A DNA stretch of 64,000 nt from Croceibacterium_B sp963783195 (GCA_963783195.1 CAWAMV010000004.1:930001-994000); one strand, 5' to 3'. Positions 34,982 to 46,776 are shown, numbered from the stretch's first letter. Made by a program: numbers and translations. The notes: generated from the sequence alone by a model not told the origin.

Positions 34982-35527
34982 CTAGTTGCTTTCGTTGGTG
35001 CCGAAATCCTCGGGCGCGAAGCTGAAGTTGTCGCCCTGCTCGCTCTGGCGCTGCTGGAGCTGCTGGAAATAGAGCCCGTTGAAGTCGATCGGATCGAGCA
35101 TCAGCGGTGCAAAGCCGGCGTTGCGCACCGCATCGGCGACGATCTGGCGGGCGAACGGAAACAGGAAGCGCGGCGCCTCGGCATAAGTGAAGGCGTGCTT
35201 CTGCTCGTCGGGCATGTTGCGCATGCCGACGAGGCCGCAATAGGCCAGCTCGACGATGTAGGCGGTGCCCTGCGGGCTCTTCGCGCTGACGGAAATCTTC
35301 AGCTCGACCTCGGTGATCTCGTCGTTGACCAGCTTGGCGCCGATGTTGAACTGCACGTCCAGCTCGGGCTGTTCGGTCCAGCCGAAGCTTTCCGGCGCCT
35401 TGGGATTTTCGACCGAGAGGTCCTTCACGTATTGCGAAACGATCCCCGCCACCGGCGCGGTGTCGGCGCCATTGCCCTGGGGCTGCTGCGGGTTGAGATC
35501 GGTGAGGACGTCGCCTTCGTCGGCCAT
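34982..35527 (-). CDS. secB: Protein-export chaperone SecB
   Basis: The 181-residue tetrameric chaperone keeps preproteins unfolded for SecA. It contains VSQYVKDLSVENPKAPESF, the SecB start of the beta core, LAYCGLVGMRNM, and the family signature PRFLFPFARQIVADAVRNAGFAP, broken here by normal spacing. The tail is Gln-rich and acidic (QLQQRQSEQGDNFSF). The start at MADEGDVLTDL fits the family; the upstream in-frame extension is Arg-rich and rejected. Confidence 0.95.
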   Translation of the reverse strand: MADEGDVLTDLNPQQPQGNGADTAPVAGIVSQYVKDLSVENPKAPESFGWTEQPELDVQFNIGAKLVNDEITEVELKISVSAKSPQGTAYIVELAYCGLVGMRNMPDEQKHAFTYAEAPRFLFPFARQIVADAVRNAGFAPLMLDPIDFNGLYFQQLQQRQSEQGDNFSFAPEDFGTNESN

Positions 35528-35723
35528 GGGTGATTCTCTCTTGTGGAAATGCCTGCGTTCGGCCGCGCGCCTAGCAGCAGCGCCGGCGGGCCGCAACAGA
35601 TCGGACCTCATGCACCTTCGGGCATTCCATGGTTGTTCATTTGTGTTTCGTATCTATTTCGGGCACGATTGAACCGGACCGGCGCTCGTGCGTTGATCCG
35701 TAAGCAACGGGACAAAAGTCACA

Positions 35724-36377
35724 GTGATTTACGAGATCGTCATCCTCGCCATGATCGCAGCCTTCCTGGGCCTGCGGCTCTATTCGGTGCTCGGTCGCCG
35801 GGCGGAGCACGAGGAGGAACCGATCCCGAGCCGCTTCGATGCGCCCGATGACAAGGCCGCCGCGCCCGCCCCGGCCGCGCCGGGACTGCAGCCTTCGACC
35901 GCGCGAGAGCTCGCCGGGTTCCCCCCCGCGATCGAACGCGGTCTGCGCGATATCGTCGGTGCCGACCGCCGTTTCGACCTGCTGCCGTTCCTCGAAGGCG
36001 CCAAGGGTGCTTACGCCATGATCCTCGAAGCGTTCTGGCGTGGTGACAAGGAAGAACTGCGCCAGTTGTGTGACAGCGACGTCTATGAAGGGTTCGCCAC
36101 CGCCATCGATGAGCGGGAGGCCGCAGGCGAAACGCTCGACAACCGGCTCATCCGTATCGAGGACACGACGGTTCACTCGGCCCGGCTCGACGGCAACATC
36201 GCCCGCGTGGCCGTGCGCTTCGTGGCGGACATCGCCTCGATCGTGCGCGACAAGGACGGCAATCCCATCGCCGGTTCGCTGGACGACGCGATTGAAAGCC
36301 GCGACATCTGGACCTTCTCGCGCGACCTCCGCTCGGCCGCGCCCGACTGGCTGCTCGACGAGACCGACGAAGGCTAG
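35724..36377 (+). CDS. Tim44/TimA family protein
   Basis: The 217-residue protein has one N-terminal membrane helix (IYEIVILAMIAAFLGLRLY), a charged proline/alanine linker (about 28-60) and a C-terminal Tim44-like domain with FLEGAKGAYAMILEAFWRGDKEELRQ. In alphaproteobacteria these TimA-like proteins sit at the inner membrane near the Sec pathway; the relation to mitochondrial Tim44 is family knowledge. GTG start. It is divergent from secB, a conserved neighbourhood, which fits a role linked to protein export. Confidence 0.88.
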   Translation: MIYEIVILAMIAAFLGLRLYSVLGRRAEHEEEPIPSRFDAPDDKAAAPAPAAPGLQPSTARELAGFPPAIERGLRDIVGADRRFDLLPFLEGAKGAYAMILEAFWRGDKEELRQLCDSDVYEGFATAIDEREAAGETLDNRLIRIEDTTVHSARLDGNIARVAVRFVADIASIVRDKDGNPIAGSLDDAIESRDIWTFSRDLRSAAPDWLLDETDEG

Positions 36378-36398
36378 TTTGCGCCGAAAGGGTTAGCA

Positions 36399-37598
36399 AT
36401 GGGACGAGCCAGCGGGGTGATCGGCCGGTACGCGGTTGCACTCGCGGTGATGGCCATCCTCGGCAGTTGCGGCCCGGTCATTCCGCGAGGGGTCGAAAGC
36501 ACACCCGTCCGTCCTGCCACCCCGGGCACGGCCGTGTTGCTCGGCGTATCGCGCGGACCATCGATAAACTCGCTCAACCTCGCGCCCGGCGATGCCGGCG
36601 CCGCACTCGCCGGCTTTCGCGAATCGTGTGCCCAACTCCTCCGGCGCGAGGACGTGAGCGGGCTGACCCGGCCGCGTGACTGGGAGGCGCCGTGCAATGT
36701 CGCCGCCACCTGGCCAGAGGCCCAGGCGCCGCGCTTTTTCGCCGACTGGTTCGAAACCGCCCGCGTGGGTGAGGGCAAGGCTTTCGCCACCGGCTACTAC
36801 GAACCCGAGATCGCGGGACAGCGCACGCGCGGGCCGGGGTTCGAGGTGCCGGTCTATGGCGTGCCGGCCGATCTCGTGCGCGCGTGGCCGGCCGACATGC
36901 CCGAGAGCGAGCGGACCGGCCGACCGCCGCTCGGCCGCTATGACGAGAGCGGCAAGTTCGTGCCCTACTTCGACCGCGCTGCGATCGAGGACGGTGCACT
37001 CGCCGGACGTGCCCCGGTCATTGCCTGGGCGGCCGACCCTGTAGAGTTCTTCTTCCTCCAGGTGCAGGGTTCGGGAATGCTGCGCGCGCCCGACGGTACT
37101 GTGATGCGCATCGGCTATGCCGGGCAGAACGGGCGCGGCTATACCGGCATCGGTGCGCTAATGCGCGAACGCGGCCTGATCGGCGACGGCACGCCCTATC
37201 CCACCTCGATGCAGGGCATCATGGCCTATCTGCGCGCCAATCCGGCGGAAGGCCGCGCGATCATGCGCGAGAACCAGAGCTGGGTCTTCTTTCGCGAGCT
37301 GACCGGCGATGGTCCGCTGGGCGCACTCGGCGTTCCGGTGCGGCGTGAGAGCTCGGTAGCGACCGATCCCAACTACGTTCCGCTCGGCGCCCCGGTCTGG
37401 CTCGATCTGGACCGGCGCGAGGCGGACGGCCTGTGGATCGCACAGGACACCGGCGGGGCGATCAAGGGTGCCAACCGGTTCGACACCTTCTGGGGCAACG
37501 GCGACGACGCGCGCACCATCGCAGGCGGCATGACCGGGCGCGGCGAGGCGCTGGTGTTCGTCCCCAAGGGCACGCTCGACCGCCTCGGGGCGAAGTAA
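36399..37598 (+). CDS. mltA: Membrane-bound lytic murein transglycosylase A
   Basis: The 399-residue lipoprotein (lipobox LGSC near residue 24) cleaves peptidoglycan glycan strands to 1,6-anhydromuropeptides. The MltA core includes ATGYYEPEIAGQRTRGP, FFFLQVQGSGMLRAPDG, the second domain with NQSWVFFRE, and the 3D-type end with the catalytic Asp in IAQDTGGAIKGANRFD. It is translationally linked to smr (no gap). Confidence 0.94.
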   Translation: MGRASGVIGRYAVALAVMAILGSCGPVIPRGVESTPVRPATPGTAVLLGVSRGPSINSLNLAPGDAGAALAGFRESCAQLLRREDVSGLTRPRDWEAPCNVAATWPEAQAPRFFADWFETARVGEGKAFATGYYEPEIAGQRTRGPGFEVPVYGVPADLVRAWPADMPESERTGRPPLGRYDESGKFVPYFDRAAIEDGALAGRAPVIAWAADPVEFFFLQVQGSGMLRAPDGTVMRIGYAGQNGRGYTGIGALMRERGLIGDGTPYPTSMQGIMAYLRANPAEGRAIMRENQSWVFFRELTGDGPLGALGVPVRRESSVATDPNYVPLGAPVWLDLDRREADGLWIAQDTGGAIKGANRFDTFWGNGDDARTIAGGMTGRGEALVFVPKGTLDRLGAK

Positions 37599-38162
37599 AT
37601 GCGTCCGCCGCGCGGCCTGAGCGCGGAAGAGGCCGCCGCCTGGGCGCGGCTGGCGGCAACGGTTAAGCCTCTGCGGGCGGTGCCAAGGACCCGGCCGGCT
37701 ACGTCATCACCGGTTTCGCTGGCCAAGCCTGTCGCAGTTCCGGTGAAACAGGCGAAAGGTCGCGTCCCGCCGCCCCGGCCGGCGCCCGCACCGCCGATCG
37801 CGCCGCGCGAGGCGACGCAGCCACTCGACACCACGTGGGAGCGCAAGTTCGCCCGCGGCGCGCTGGCGCCCGATTTCACGCTCGACCTCCACGGCCATAC
37901 GCTCGACGCGGCACATCGGCGGCTCGAAGACGGGTTGCTGCAGGCAAAGGCGATGGGTGCTCGGGTCATCCTGCTGATCACCGGCAAGCCGCGCCCCGTC
38001 GACCCCGCTGACCGCGCCGAGCGGCGCGGCGCGATCCGTGCCAAGGTGCTCGACTGGCTCGCCGCGGGTCCTCACTCCAACGACATCGCCGCCGTGCGAA
38101 ACGCCCACCGCAGACATGGCGGGGAGGGGGCTCTGTACCTGGTGTTGCGGCGAAGGCGTTGA
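37599..38162 (+). CDS. Smr/MutS2-family domain protein
   Basis: The 187-residue protein has a proline- and lysine-rich, probably disordered N-terminal half (about 1-95) and a C-terminal Smr domain from LDLHGHTLDAAHRRLEDGL through VILLITGKPRP to HGGEGALYLVLRRRR. The DLHG and (T)GK motifs are those of Smr nickases/RNA-binding proteins. A role in DNA or RNA processing is a family inference. It immediately follows mltA. Confidence 0.88.
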   Translation: MRPPRGLSAEEAAAWARLAATVKPLRAVPRTRPATSSPVSLAKPVAVPVKQAKGRVPPPRPAPAPPIAPREATQPLDTTWERKFARGALAPDFTLDLHGHTLDAAHRRLEDGLLQAKAMGARVILLITGKPRPVDPADRAERRGAIRAKVLDWLAAGPHSNDIAAVRNAHRRHGGEGALYLVLRRRR

Positions 38163-38273
38163 TCTGGCGAAGTTATCCTTGCCCTCGGTCGTCTTGGCAG
38201 TCACAAGCAAGGCCCGGGTTCGCACGACCCGGCTACGGCGCAATTGGCCTGGATTAGGCCGGCAGGGGACGCA

Positions 38274-40308
38274 ATGCCTGATATCACTGGAACCGATGGA
38301 GCGGATTTTCTCGAGGGAACCGACGGGAACGACGTCATCAATGCGCTTGGCGGCGACGATACCATCGAAGGCACCCCCGGGACGGACGTGGTCGATGGCG
38401 GTGCCGGGCGCGACTTCCTTTATGTCTCGGGCGGCCTGCCACAGTATTTCACCATGTATGAAGGCGCAGCCAGCTATGTGCTGACCGACGGCCACTTCAC
38501 CGACAACATCGGCCTCGTCGATCTCACTTTCAGCTCGATCGAATATTTTCTCTTTGTTCCCTACAACAGTGGTCCGGTGAATTTCGACGCTTCAGGCTGG
38601 GGCCAGGCGGCCAATCCCGGCGCGCAACTCGTGATGTCGATCGGAGCAGACAGCCACGTTGTCGGTTCCTCGTTCGCCGATCGGATCGATGCCAGTGGGC
38701 TCAACACGTTCATCGATGCGGGCGCGGGAGAAGATGTGGTCCTCGTCAGGACAGCCAATGGTGAAGAAGGCACAATTTACATCAGGACCATCGATGGCGT
38801 GACGAATGTTTCGCAGTTTCCCGAAAGGGCGGGAGCAGCGACGACCTCGGTCGACATCGTCAACGCCGAATACGTCGGCTTGACCGTGCAAAGGAATCCT
38901 TACACGATTAACCCGCTCGATGCGTCGGACTCCAGCGTCAGTTTGTATTTTCTCGATAATGTGTCGCGGGACACGGTCATCGGCAGCACCAACGACGACA
39001 TTTTCAATGGCCGAATGTCGCAATATTCGTTCACTTGGGACGATACGGACATTTTCACCGGTGGGCTTGGTTCGGACCAATACCTTTTCGTCGATGGTAT
39101 CCGCAGTCTGGACAAGACATTCATTACCGACTTTTCGTCCGAAGATCTCATCGATCTCGGCGGCAACTCAAGAGCAGACTACCTGGTCACGACCTTTATC
39201 GGCACGGCCGCGTTTAGCGGAACAGCGGGCGAATACCGGTACGAAAATGCGGGTGGACAGACCGTGGTACAGTACGACGGGAACGGAGACGGTGTTTCCG
39301 ATGGCACGCTGACCATACAGAATGGCGAGTTCAGGCTCGTCAGCAAAACCACGGCAGACGGAAGCCACGGTCTCGTCATCGATCCGGCCTCGTTCGCGTT
39401 GGCAGCAACCGATGGTAACGACACGCTATCGGGTACGACGGGCCCTGAAACTCTGAATGGCCTGGGTGGAAACGATACCTTGATCGGTGGGCTCGGAGGG
39501 GACCGGTTGATCGGAGGCAACGGCAGCGACACCGCGGGCTATGCCGACGACTATGGCGGCGTATTCGTCAACCTGACACTCGGCCTGGGGTACAGCAATG
39601 CCGCGCAGGGCGACACCTATGACAGCATCGAGAACGTCTTGGCGCTCTTACGACGATTTCATCATCGGCGATGGAGTCAACCGGCTCGACGGCGCGGCAG
39701 GCAACGATACCATCATCGGCGCGGTCGGGGCCGACGTGCTGATCGGCGGAGACGGCGTGGACCTGCTCAGTTTCGAGGACAATTCGGGCACGGTGTTCGT
39801 CAACCTGCTGACAGGACAGGGGTTCAACAACGCGGCCCAGGGCGACACCTTCGAGGGCTTCGAAGACGTCATCGGGGGCCTGTTCGATGACACCCTGATC
39901 GGAGACAACGGCGCCAATCGGCTCGACGGCGCGATGGGCGCCGATACGCTGGTCGGCAACGGCGGGGCCGACACGTTCGTGTTCGCCCACGCGCCGGGTG
40001 CCGCGAGCGGATTCGCTCACCTCAATGCCGGGGCCAACGTCGACACGATCTACGACTTCGCGAGTGGCGAGGACACGCTGGAGATCAACGCGGGCGCGTT
40101 CGGCGGGGGGCTGTCGGCCGGCGGACTGGCCGCCGGCGCCTTCGTCATGGGCAGCGCGGCGGGCGATGCCGACGATCGCTTCGTCTACAGCCAGGCGACC
40201 GGCGAGCTGTTCTTCGATGCCGACGGCAACGGCGCCGGCGCGCAGGTGCTGATGGCGATCCTGCCCAACCACGACGTGATCGCGGCGAGCGATTTCGTCA
40301 TCGTCTGA
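38274..40308 (+). pseudogene. RTX-type secreted calcium-binding protein, interrupted by a +1 frameshift
   Basis: The joined reading is ~677 residues. It opens with RTX nonapeptides (TDGADFLEGTDGNDVINALGG), has a beta-rich middle (about residues 50-380), then several GGxGxD blocks (GLGGNDTLIGGLGGD and others) and a serralysin-type C-terminal secretion domain (TIYDFASGEDTLEINAG, ending ASDFVIV). Such proteins leave by type I secretion and fold with Ca2+. One extra base near 39643-39646 (in TTGGCGCTC) shifts the frame; removing it reads NVLGSYDDFIIGDG. The RTX part has an internal ~70-residue duplication (AAQGDTYDSIENVL versus AAQGDTFEGFEDVI). Sequence error is as likely as a real mutation. Confidence 0.82.
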
Positions 40309-40320
40309 TCTGCCGGAGGG

Positions 40321-41025
40321 TCAGGCGACGGCGGCGCCGAACGCCTGGCCCACTGCAGCCGTCACGCCCATCGCCAGCGCTCCCCAGAATGTGACGCGGA
40401 CGATCGAGCGGAGGGGCGGCGCTCCACCTGCCCGCGCCCCGAGCGCGCCGAGGATCGCGAGGCATGCCAGCGAAACAGCGGCCACCGCGGGAATGAGCAC
40501 GCCGGGCGCTACGAGCGGGACGACGATCAACGGGGCGGCGGCCCCGACCGTGAAGGTCAGCGCCGAAGCGAGTGCCGCCTGTAGGGGCCGCGCCGTGGTG
40601 GCGTCCGAAATGCCGAGTTCGTCGCGCGCGTGGGCCGCTAGCGCATCGTGCGCCATCATCTGTTCGGCCACCGCCTTCGCCGTTCCCGGATCGACGCCGC
40701 GGTTCCGATAGATTTCCGCCAGTTCCTCGTGTTCGAATGCCGGTTCGTTGGCGAGCTCACCCGCCTCGCGCGCGAGATCCGCCTTCTCGGTATCCGCCTG
40801 CGAACTGACCGAGACATACTCGCCCGCGGCCATCGACATCGCGCCGGCGAACAGCGCGGCCATGCCGGCGACCAGCACTTCGCTCCGCGCCGCCTCGGCC
40901 GAAGCAACGCCGACGATGAGGCTGGCGGTCGAAACGATACCGTCGTTTGCGCCCATTACGGCCGCGCGCAGCCAGCCGATCCGCGAGGTCGCGTGGCGTT
41001 CTGCGTGAACGTGCAGTCTGCTCAT
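40321..41025 (-). CDS. VIT1/CCC1 family transporter
   Basis: The 234-residue protein carries the VIT signature RAAVMGANDGIVSTASLIVGVA and AGAMSMAAGEYVSVSSQADTE, then a cytoplasmic helical region with metal-binding glutamates (EHEELAEIYRNRG), and three more helices. Relatives move Fe2+ or Mn2+ out of the cytoplasm by H+ exchange. Its specificity is unknown. Confidence 0.9.
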   Translation of the reverse strand: MSRLHVHAERHATSRIGWLRAAVMGANDGIVSTASLIVGVASAEAARSEVLVAGMAALFAGAMSMAAGEYVSVSSQADTEKADLAREAGELANEPAFEHEELAEIYRNRGVDPGTAKAVAEQMMAHDALAAHARDELGISDATTARPLQAALASALTFTVGAAAPLIVVPLVAPGVLIPAVAAVSLACLAILGALGARAGGAPPLRSIVRVTFWGALAMGVTAAVGQAFGAAVA

Positions 41026-41180
41026 GGTCGCAAGGCTCCCGTTGTGGTGTTGCTCGCCTTCTGGACCGTAAGGCGTCGGGCGACATTGCGCACGGACAAA
41101 TCAAGCCACGGGATCGCTTTCGGGGGGATCGGTACCGCGGTGGGTGGCAGCTGCCCGGGGCCGCTCAGCGCGGCGCCGCC

Positions 41181-41708
41181 TCAGCCGTAGAGCCAATACC
41201 CCATCAGGCGGTCGGGCGAGAAGGCGAACAGGCCGGGAATGGCGAGCGCTCCAAGATAGAGGCTGATGATCTGTCGACGATGCTCGGCGATCCGGCCAGC
41301 ACGGGCATGGCGCACGGTCTGAACCGATGCATAGAGGGTGATCGGCACGAACACGTGTATCCAGCTAAAGCTGCCGCTCGTGCGGATGAAGATCGCCGAG
41401 AGCGCGGTCACCAGCATCATCGCGATCCAGACGCGACCGAGCAGCTTGTGCCGTGGCGTACCTTTGCGCGCCAGCAGCAGCCAAGCGCCCAACGGCACGG
41501 CAGGCAGGACCGCAGACAGATGAATGACCACGGCCAGGTTGCGAATATTCGAATGATACGGGGCCACGCCGGAAGCCCAGCGCGACAGCGCAGCAAGGCT
41601 TGCAGCGCCAAGGGCGATGCTGACGACAAGCACCAGGGCCCGAAGCGCCGGCGTGAGCGTGAAGTTCGGCCGAGCCGGGGCTATGCGGTTGACGGCGAGT
41701 GCGATCAT
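41181..41708 (-). CDS. DUF2306 membrane protein
   Basis: The 175-residue product begins MIALAVNRIAPARPNF and has four helices. The central region shows the DUF2306 pattern VIHLSAVLPAVPLGAWLLLARKG with TPRHKLLGRVWIAMML and HRRQIISLYLGALAIPG, whose histidines could ligate haem or metal (inference). It is divergent from the LytTR regulator gene at 41859. An in-frame extension to 42488 overlaps that regulator and is rejected. Confidence 0.75.
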   Translation of the reverse strand: MIALAVNRIAPARPNFTLTPALRALVLVVSIALGAASLAALSRWASGVAPYHSNIRNLAVVIHLSAVLPAVPLGAWLLLARKGTPRHKLLGRVWIAMMLVTALSAIFIRTSGSFSWIHVFVPITLYASVQTVRHARAGRIAEHRRQIISLYLGALAIPGLFAFSPDRLMGYWLYG

Positions 41709-41735
41709 CAGGTGACTCCGGTGGAGATGTTGATG

Positions 41736-41791
41736 CACCGGTGATGCCTGCAAATTCGATCCGCGCCAGCGCACCTGCGTGAACGGTGCGC
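41736..41791. promoter_or_regulatory. Candidate operator between DUF2306 and LytTR genes
   Basis: Two palindromic elements share the half-site GCACC/GGTGC: an 8-bp perfect palindrome CACCGGTG (41736-41743) and a 7-bp perfect inverted repeat GCGCACC/GGTGCGC with a 9-bp spacer (41769-41791). They lie between the two divergent starts, where a regulator of both genes would bind. Assignment to the LytTR protein is inference; LytTR sites are usually direct repeats, so another regulator is possible. Confidence 0.45.
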
Positions 41792-41858
41792 GCACTTCGC
41801 GGACGGTCCGTGGCTGCCACTTTACGAAGCGCGAACGGGCGCTAGGGTCCGGCAAGAC

Positions 41859-42629
41859 ATGCCAGCGGCCACGCTCTCCCCCCGACGCAGGTTCTATCGC
41901 AAGCTCGCGCTCGATCTCGCGATCATGGCCGCGATTGGTGTGCTGATGGCGCTGATCGGCCCCTTCGGGACCTTCGCCCAGCCGCTCGCGCCGCGGCTTC
42001 TCACCTGGCTTGCCTACGCCTTTGCCGGGTACGCGCTCTATCGTCCGATCGGTTGGGCGGTCGGACGATTGCACGAGCACCTCGCTCTGCCAAACGGGGC
42101 GCTGTGGGTCGTTGCGGTGCTGGTGGCCACGGTCCCGATGACGGCGGTCGTGTGGGGACTTCCGCGCGCCCATCGCTGGCCTCGCCTCGACGAGGCGCTC
42201 ACGCTCTATGGGCAGGTGCTGGTGCTCGGCGGCGCGGTCAGTGCCTTGCTGCTGGCCTTGTCGCACGGTCGGGCCAATTCCACCGGCATAGCGGAGGCTG
42301 CGCCCGCCGCCGCCCCGCATCCGCGATTCCTCGACCGCCTGCCGCCGCGGCTGGGCACTCGCCTGATCGCGCTCGAAATGGAGGACCACTACGTCCGCGC
42401 GCATACTGCGCTGGGTTCGGACCTCGTGCTGCTGCGGTTGCGCGACGCTGTGATCGAGTTGGAGGGAATGGAGGGGATGCAGGTCCACCGCTCGTGGTGG
42501 GTTGCGCGCGACGCCATCGAGGACGCGCGTCGCGACGGGCGCAACCTGCGCCTGGTCCTCACAGGCGGGCTCGAGGCCCCGGTCAGCCGTGCGAATGTCG
42601 CCGCGCTGAAGGAGGCGGGCTGGGTCTGA
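41859..42629 (+). CDS. Membrane-anchored LytTR-domain transcriptional regulator
   Basis: The 256-residue protein has four N-terminal helices (about residues 14-135) and a C-terminal LytTR DNA-binding domain from about 160, with LIALEMEDHYVRAHTALGS and the recognition region MQVHRSWWVARDAI. There is no receiver domain, so the signal may be sensed in the membrane. It is divergent from the DUF2306 membrane protein, a pairing that suggests it controls that gene. Confidence 0.85.
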   Translation: MPAATLSPRRRFYRKLALDLAIMAAIGVLMALIGPFGTFAQPLAPRLLTWLAYAFAGYALYRPIGWAVGRLHEHLALPNGALWVVAVLVATVPMTAVVWGLPRAHRWPRLDEALTLYGQVLVLGGAVSALLLALSHGRANSTGIAEAAPAAAPHPRFLDRLPPRLGTRLIALEMEDHYVRAHTALGSDLVLLRLRDAVIELEGMEGMQVHRSWWVARDAIEDARRDGRNLRLVLTGGLEAPVSRANVAALKEAGWV

Positions 42630-42635
42630 GCGAGG

Positions 42636-42666
42636 AAAAAAGCCCCCGGCATCGCTGCCGGGGGCT
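42636..42666 (-). terminator. Intrinsic terminator of katG
   Basis: A perfect 11-bp stem (42641-42651 with 42656-42666) and 4-nt loop is followed on the minus strand by a T run. It sits just downstream of katG. On the plus strand the stem lacks a T run, so it works mainly for katG. Confidence 0.9.
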
Positions 42667-42707
42667 CGAAACGTCCTGAAGGGGTCATCCCCTTCGCGAA
42701 CGCGGAA

Positions 42708-44906
<2,199 letters not shown>

Positions 44907-45078
44907 CTCTCTCTCCTGTCGTTTTCAACATGTTATGGCCGCAACTCATGGCCGCAGAATGACACGAGGAAAAACTAACAGGAGTGAGAGCGCGAGCTAA
45001 ACGCGATAGTCCGATAAGGTTGAGCGAATTAATCAATCACCGCTCATCGAACGATTCAATCGATTAATCCCGGCCGGT

Positions 45079-46668
45079 TCAGGCGGCCTCGGCCAAGTCG
45101 TTCACCGGCTCGGTGCGGATGAGGTAATCGAAGGCTGAAAGCGCAGCCTTGGACCCTTCGCCCATCGCGATGACGATCTGCTTGTAGGGAACGGTAGTGG
45201 CGTCGCCCGCGGCGAAGACACCGGGCAGGTTGGTCGCCGCGCGGCCGTCGATCTCGATCTCGCCGAAACGGTTGCGTTCGATGGCGGCGCCTTCGAGCCA
45301 CTCGGTGTTCGGGACCAGGCCGATCTGCACGAACACGCCCTCCAGCTCCACGCGGTGCTCGTTGCCCGAATGACGCCCGCGCCAGACGAGGCCGTTCACG
45401 CGGTTGCCGTCGCCGGTGATCTCGGTCGTCTCCGCGCTCAGCAGCACGTCGACGTTGGGCATCGAATAAAGCTTGTCCTGCAGCACCTGGTCGGCGCGCA
45501 AGCTGTCGGCGTATTCGACCAGCGTGACGTGGCCGACTATCATCGCGAGGTCGATCGCCGCCTCGACGCCTGAATTGCCGCCGCCGATCACCGCCACGCG
45601 CTTGCCCTTGAACAGCGGCCCGTCGCAGTGCGGACAATAGGCGACGCCCTTGTTGCGGTACTCGTCCTCGCCCGGCACGCCAAGCTGGCGCCAGCGGGCG
45701 CCGGTCGCGAGAATGACCGAGCGGGCCTTGAGGCTGCCGCCGTTGTCGAACCGCACCTCGTGCATGCCGCCGGGCACCTTGGCCGGGACCAGTTCGCGCG
45801 CCCGCTGCAGCGTCATCAGGTCGACGTCGTATTCCTTGACGTGTGCCTCGAGCTGAGCGGCGAGCTTGGGCCCTTCGGTGTAGGGGACGGAAACGAAGTT
45901 CTCGATGCCGAGCGTGTCGAGCACCTGTCCGCCGAAGCGTTCGGCGGCGATGCCCGTATTGAAGCCCTTGCGCGCCGCGTAGATCGCCGCCGCCGCGCCC
46001 GCCGGGCCGCCGCCGACGATCAGCACGTCGAACGGCTTCTTCTCGGCCAGCATGGCCGCCGCCTTGGCGCCCGAACCGCTATCCAGCTTGGCGAGAATTT
46101 CCTCCACGCCCATCTTGCCGCTGGCGAACATCGCGCCGTCGAGGAAGGTCGCCGGCACGGCGAGAACGCCGCGCTCTTCGACCTCGTCCTTGAACGTGCC
46201 CCCCTCGATCAGCGTCGCGCTGACGCCGGGGTTGTTGAGCGCCAGCAGGGTCAGTGCCTGCACCACGTCGGGGCAGTTGTGGCACGAGAGCGAGAAATAC
46301 ATCTCGAAGGCGTGTTCGCCCTCGAGCGCGCGGACCTGCGCCATGACTTCGTCCGACACCTTCGGCGGGTGCCCGCCGGCCCACAGCAGCGCGAGGACGA
46401 GGCTGGTGAATTCGTGGCCCATCGGCAGCCCGGCGAACTCGACCGAGGCGGCCGGATCCGACTTGCGCGTGATGGTGAAACTGGGCTTGCGATCGGCAGT
46501 CCCGTCGAAGCGCGCAGTCACCATGTCGTGCAGCGCGGCGATTTCGGTCAGGAGTTCGCGGGTCTCGTCGGACTTCTTCCCCTCCCCGAGCGTGGCGACG
46601 AGCTCGATCGGCTCGCGCAGGTTGGCGAGGTAGGTCTTGAGCTGCTGGGTCAGGTTCGCATCGAGCAT
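45079..46668 (-). CDS. ahpF: Alkyl hydroperoxide reductase subunit F
   Basis: The 529-residue flavoprotein reduces AhpC with NAD(P)H. The N-terminal double thioredoxin fold has the CHNC redox pair in FSLSCHNCPDVVQ; the FAD motif is IVGGGPAGAAAAIYAARKG; the second redox centre is CPHCDGPLFKGK; and the NAD motif is VIGGGNSGVEAAIDLA. It lies 108 bp after ahpC on the same strand, with a hairpin between. Confidence 0.96.
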   Translation of the reverse strand: MLDANLTQQLKTYLANLREPIELVATLGEGKKSDETRELLTEIAALHDMVTARFDGTADRKPSFTITRKSDPAASVEFAGLPMGHEFTSLVLALLWAGGHPPKVSDEVMAQVRALEGEHAFEMYFSLSCHNCPDVVQALTLLALNNPGVSATLIEGGTFKDEVEERGVLAVPATFLDGAMFASGKMGVEEILAKLDSGSGAKAAAMLAEKKPFDVLIVGGGPAGAAAAIYAARKGFNTGIAAERFGGQVLDTLGIENFVSVPYTEGPKLAAQLEAHVKEYDVDLMTLQRARELVPAKVPGGMHEVRFDNGGSLKARSVILATGARWRQLGVPGEDEYRNKGVAYCPHCDGPLFKGKRVAVIGGGNSGVEAAIDLAMIVGHVTLVEYADSLRADQVLQDKLYSMPNVDVLLSAETTEITGDGNRVNGLVWRGRHSGNEHRVELEGVFVQIGLVPNTEWLEGAAIERNRFGEIEIDGRAATNLPGVFAAGDATTVPYKQIVIAMGEGSKAALSAFDYLIRTEPVNDLAEAA

Positions 46669-46703
46669 GGGGTGGATCCTGTAAAACTGGGAAAATTCGG
46701 AAA

Positions 46704-46741
46704 CCCGGGGCGGCGTTCTGGGGGGAGGGTACCGCCCCGGG
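46704..46741 (-). promoter_or_regulatory. Hairpin between ahpC and ahpF
   Basis: A perfect 10-bp stem (CCCGGGGCGG at 46704-46713 with CCGCCCCGGG at 46732-46741) encloses an 18-nt loop in the ahpC-ahpF gap. It has no long T run on the minus strand (only GGGTTTCC and a later TTTT), so it may be a partial terminator or an mRNA-stabilising stem that raises AhpC over AhpF. Confidence 0.6.
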
Positions 46742-46776
46742 CTTCACGCGATCGCGCCACGCGCGACCGAAGGGAC

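Noticed and set aside
32999..35533. 844-codon open frame on the plus strand opposite murJ and secB
   Set aside because: It spans several real minus-strand genes and their gaps, is rich in Arg/His/Gln as shadows are, and has no family signature.
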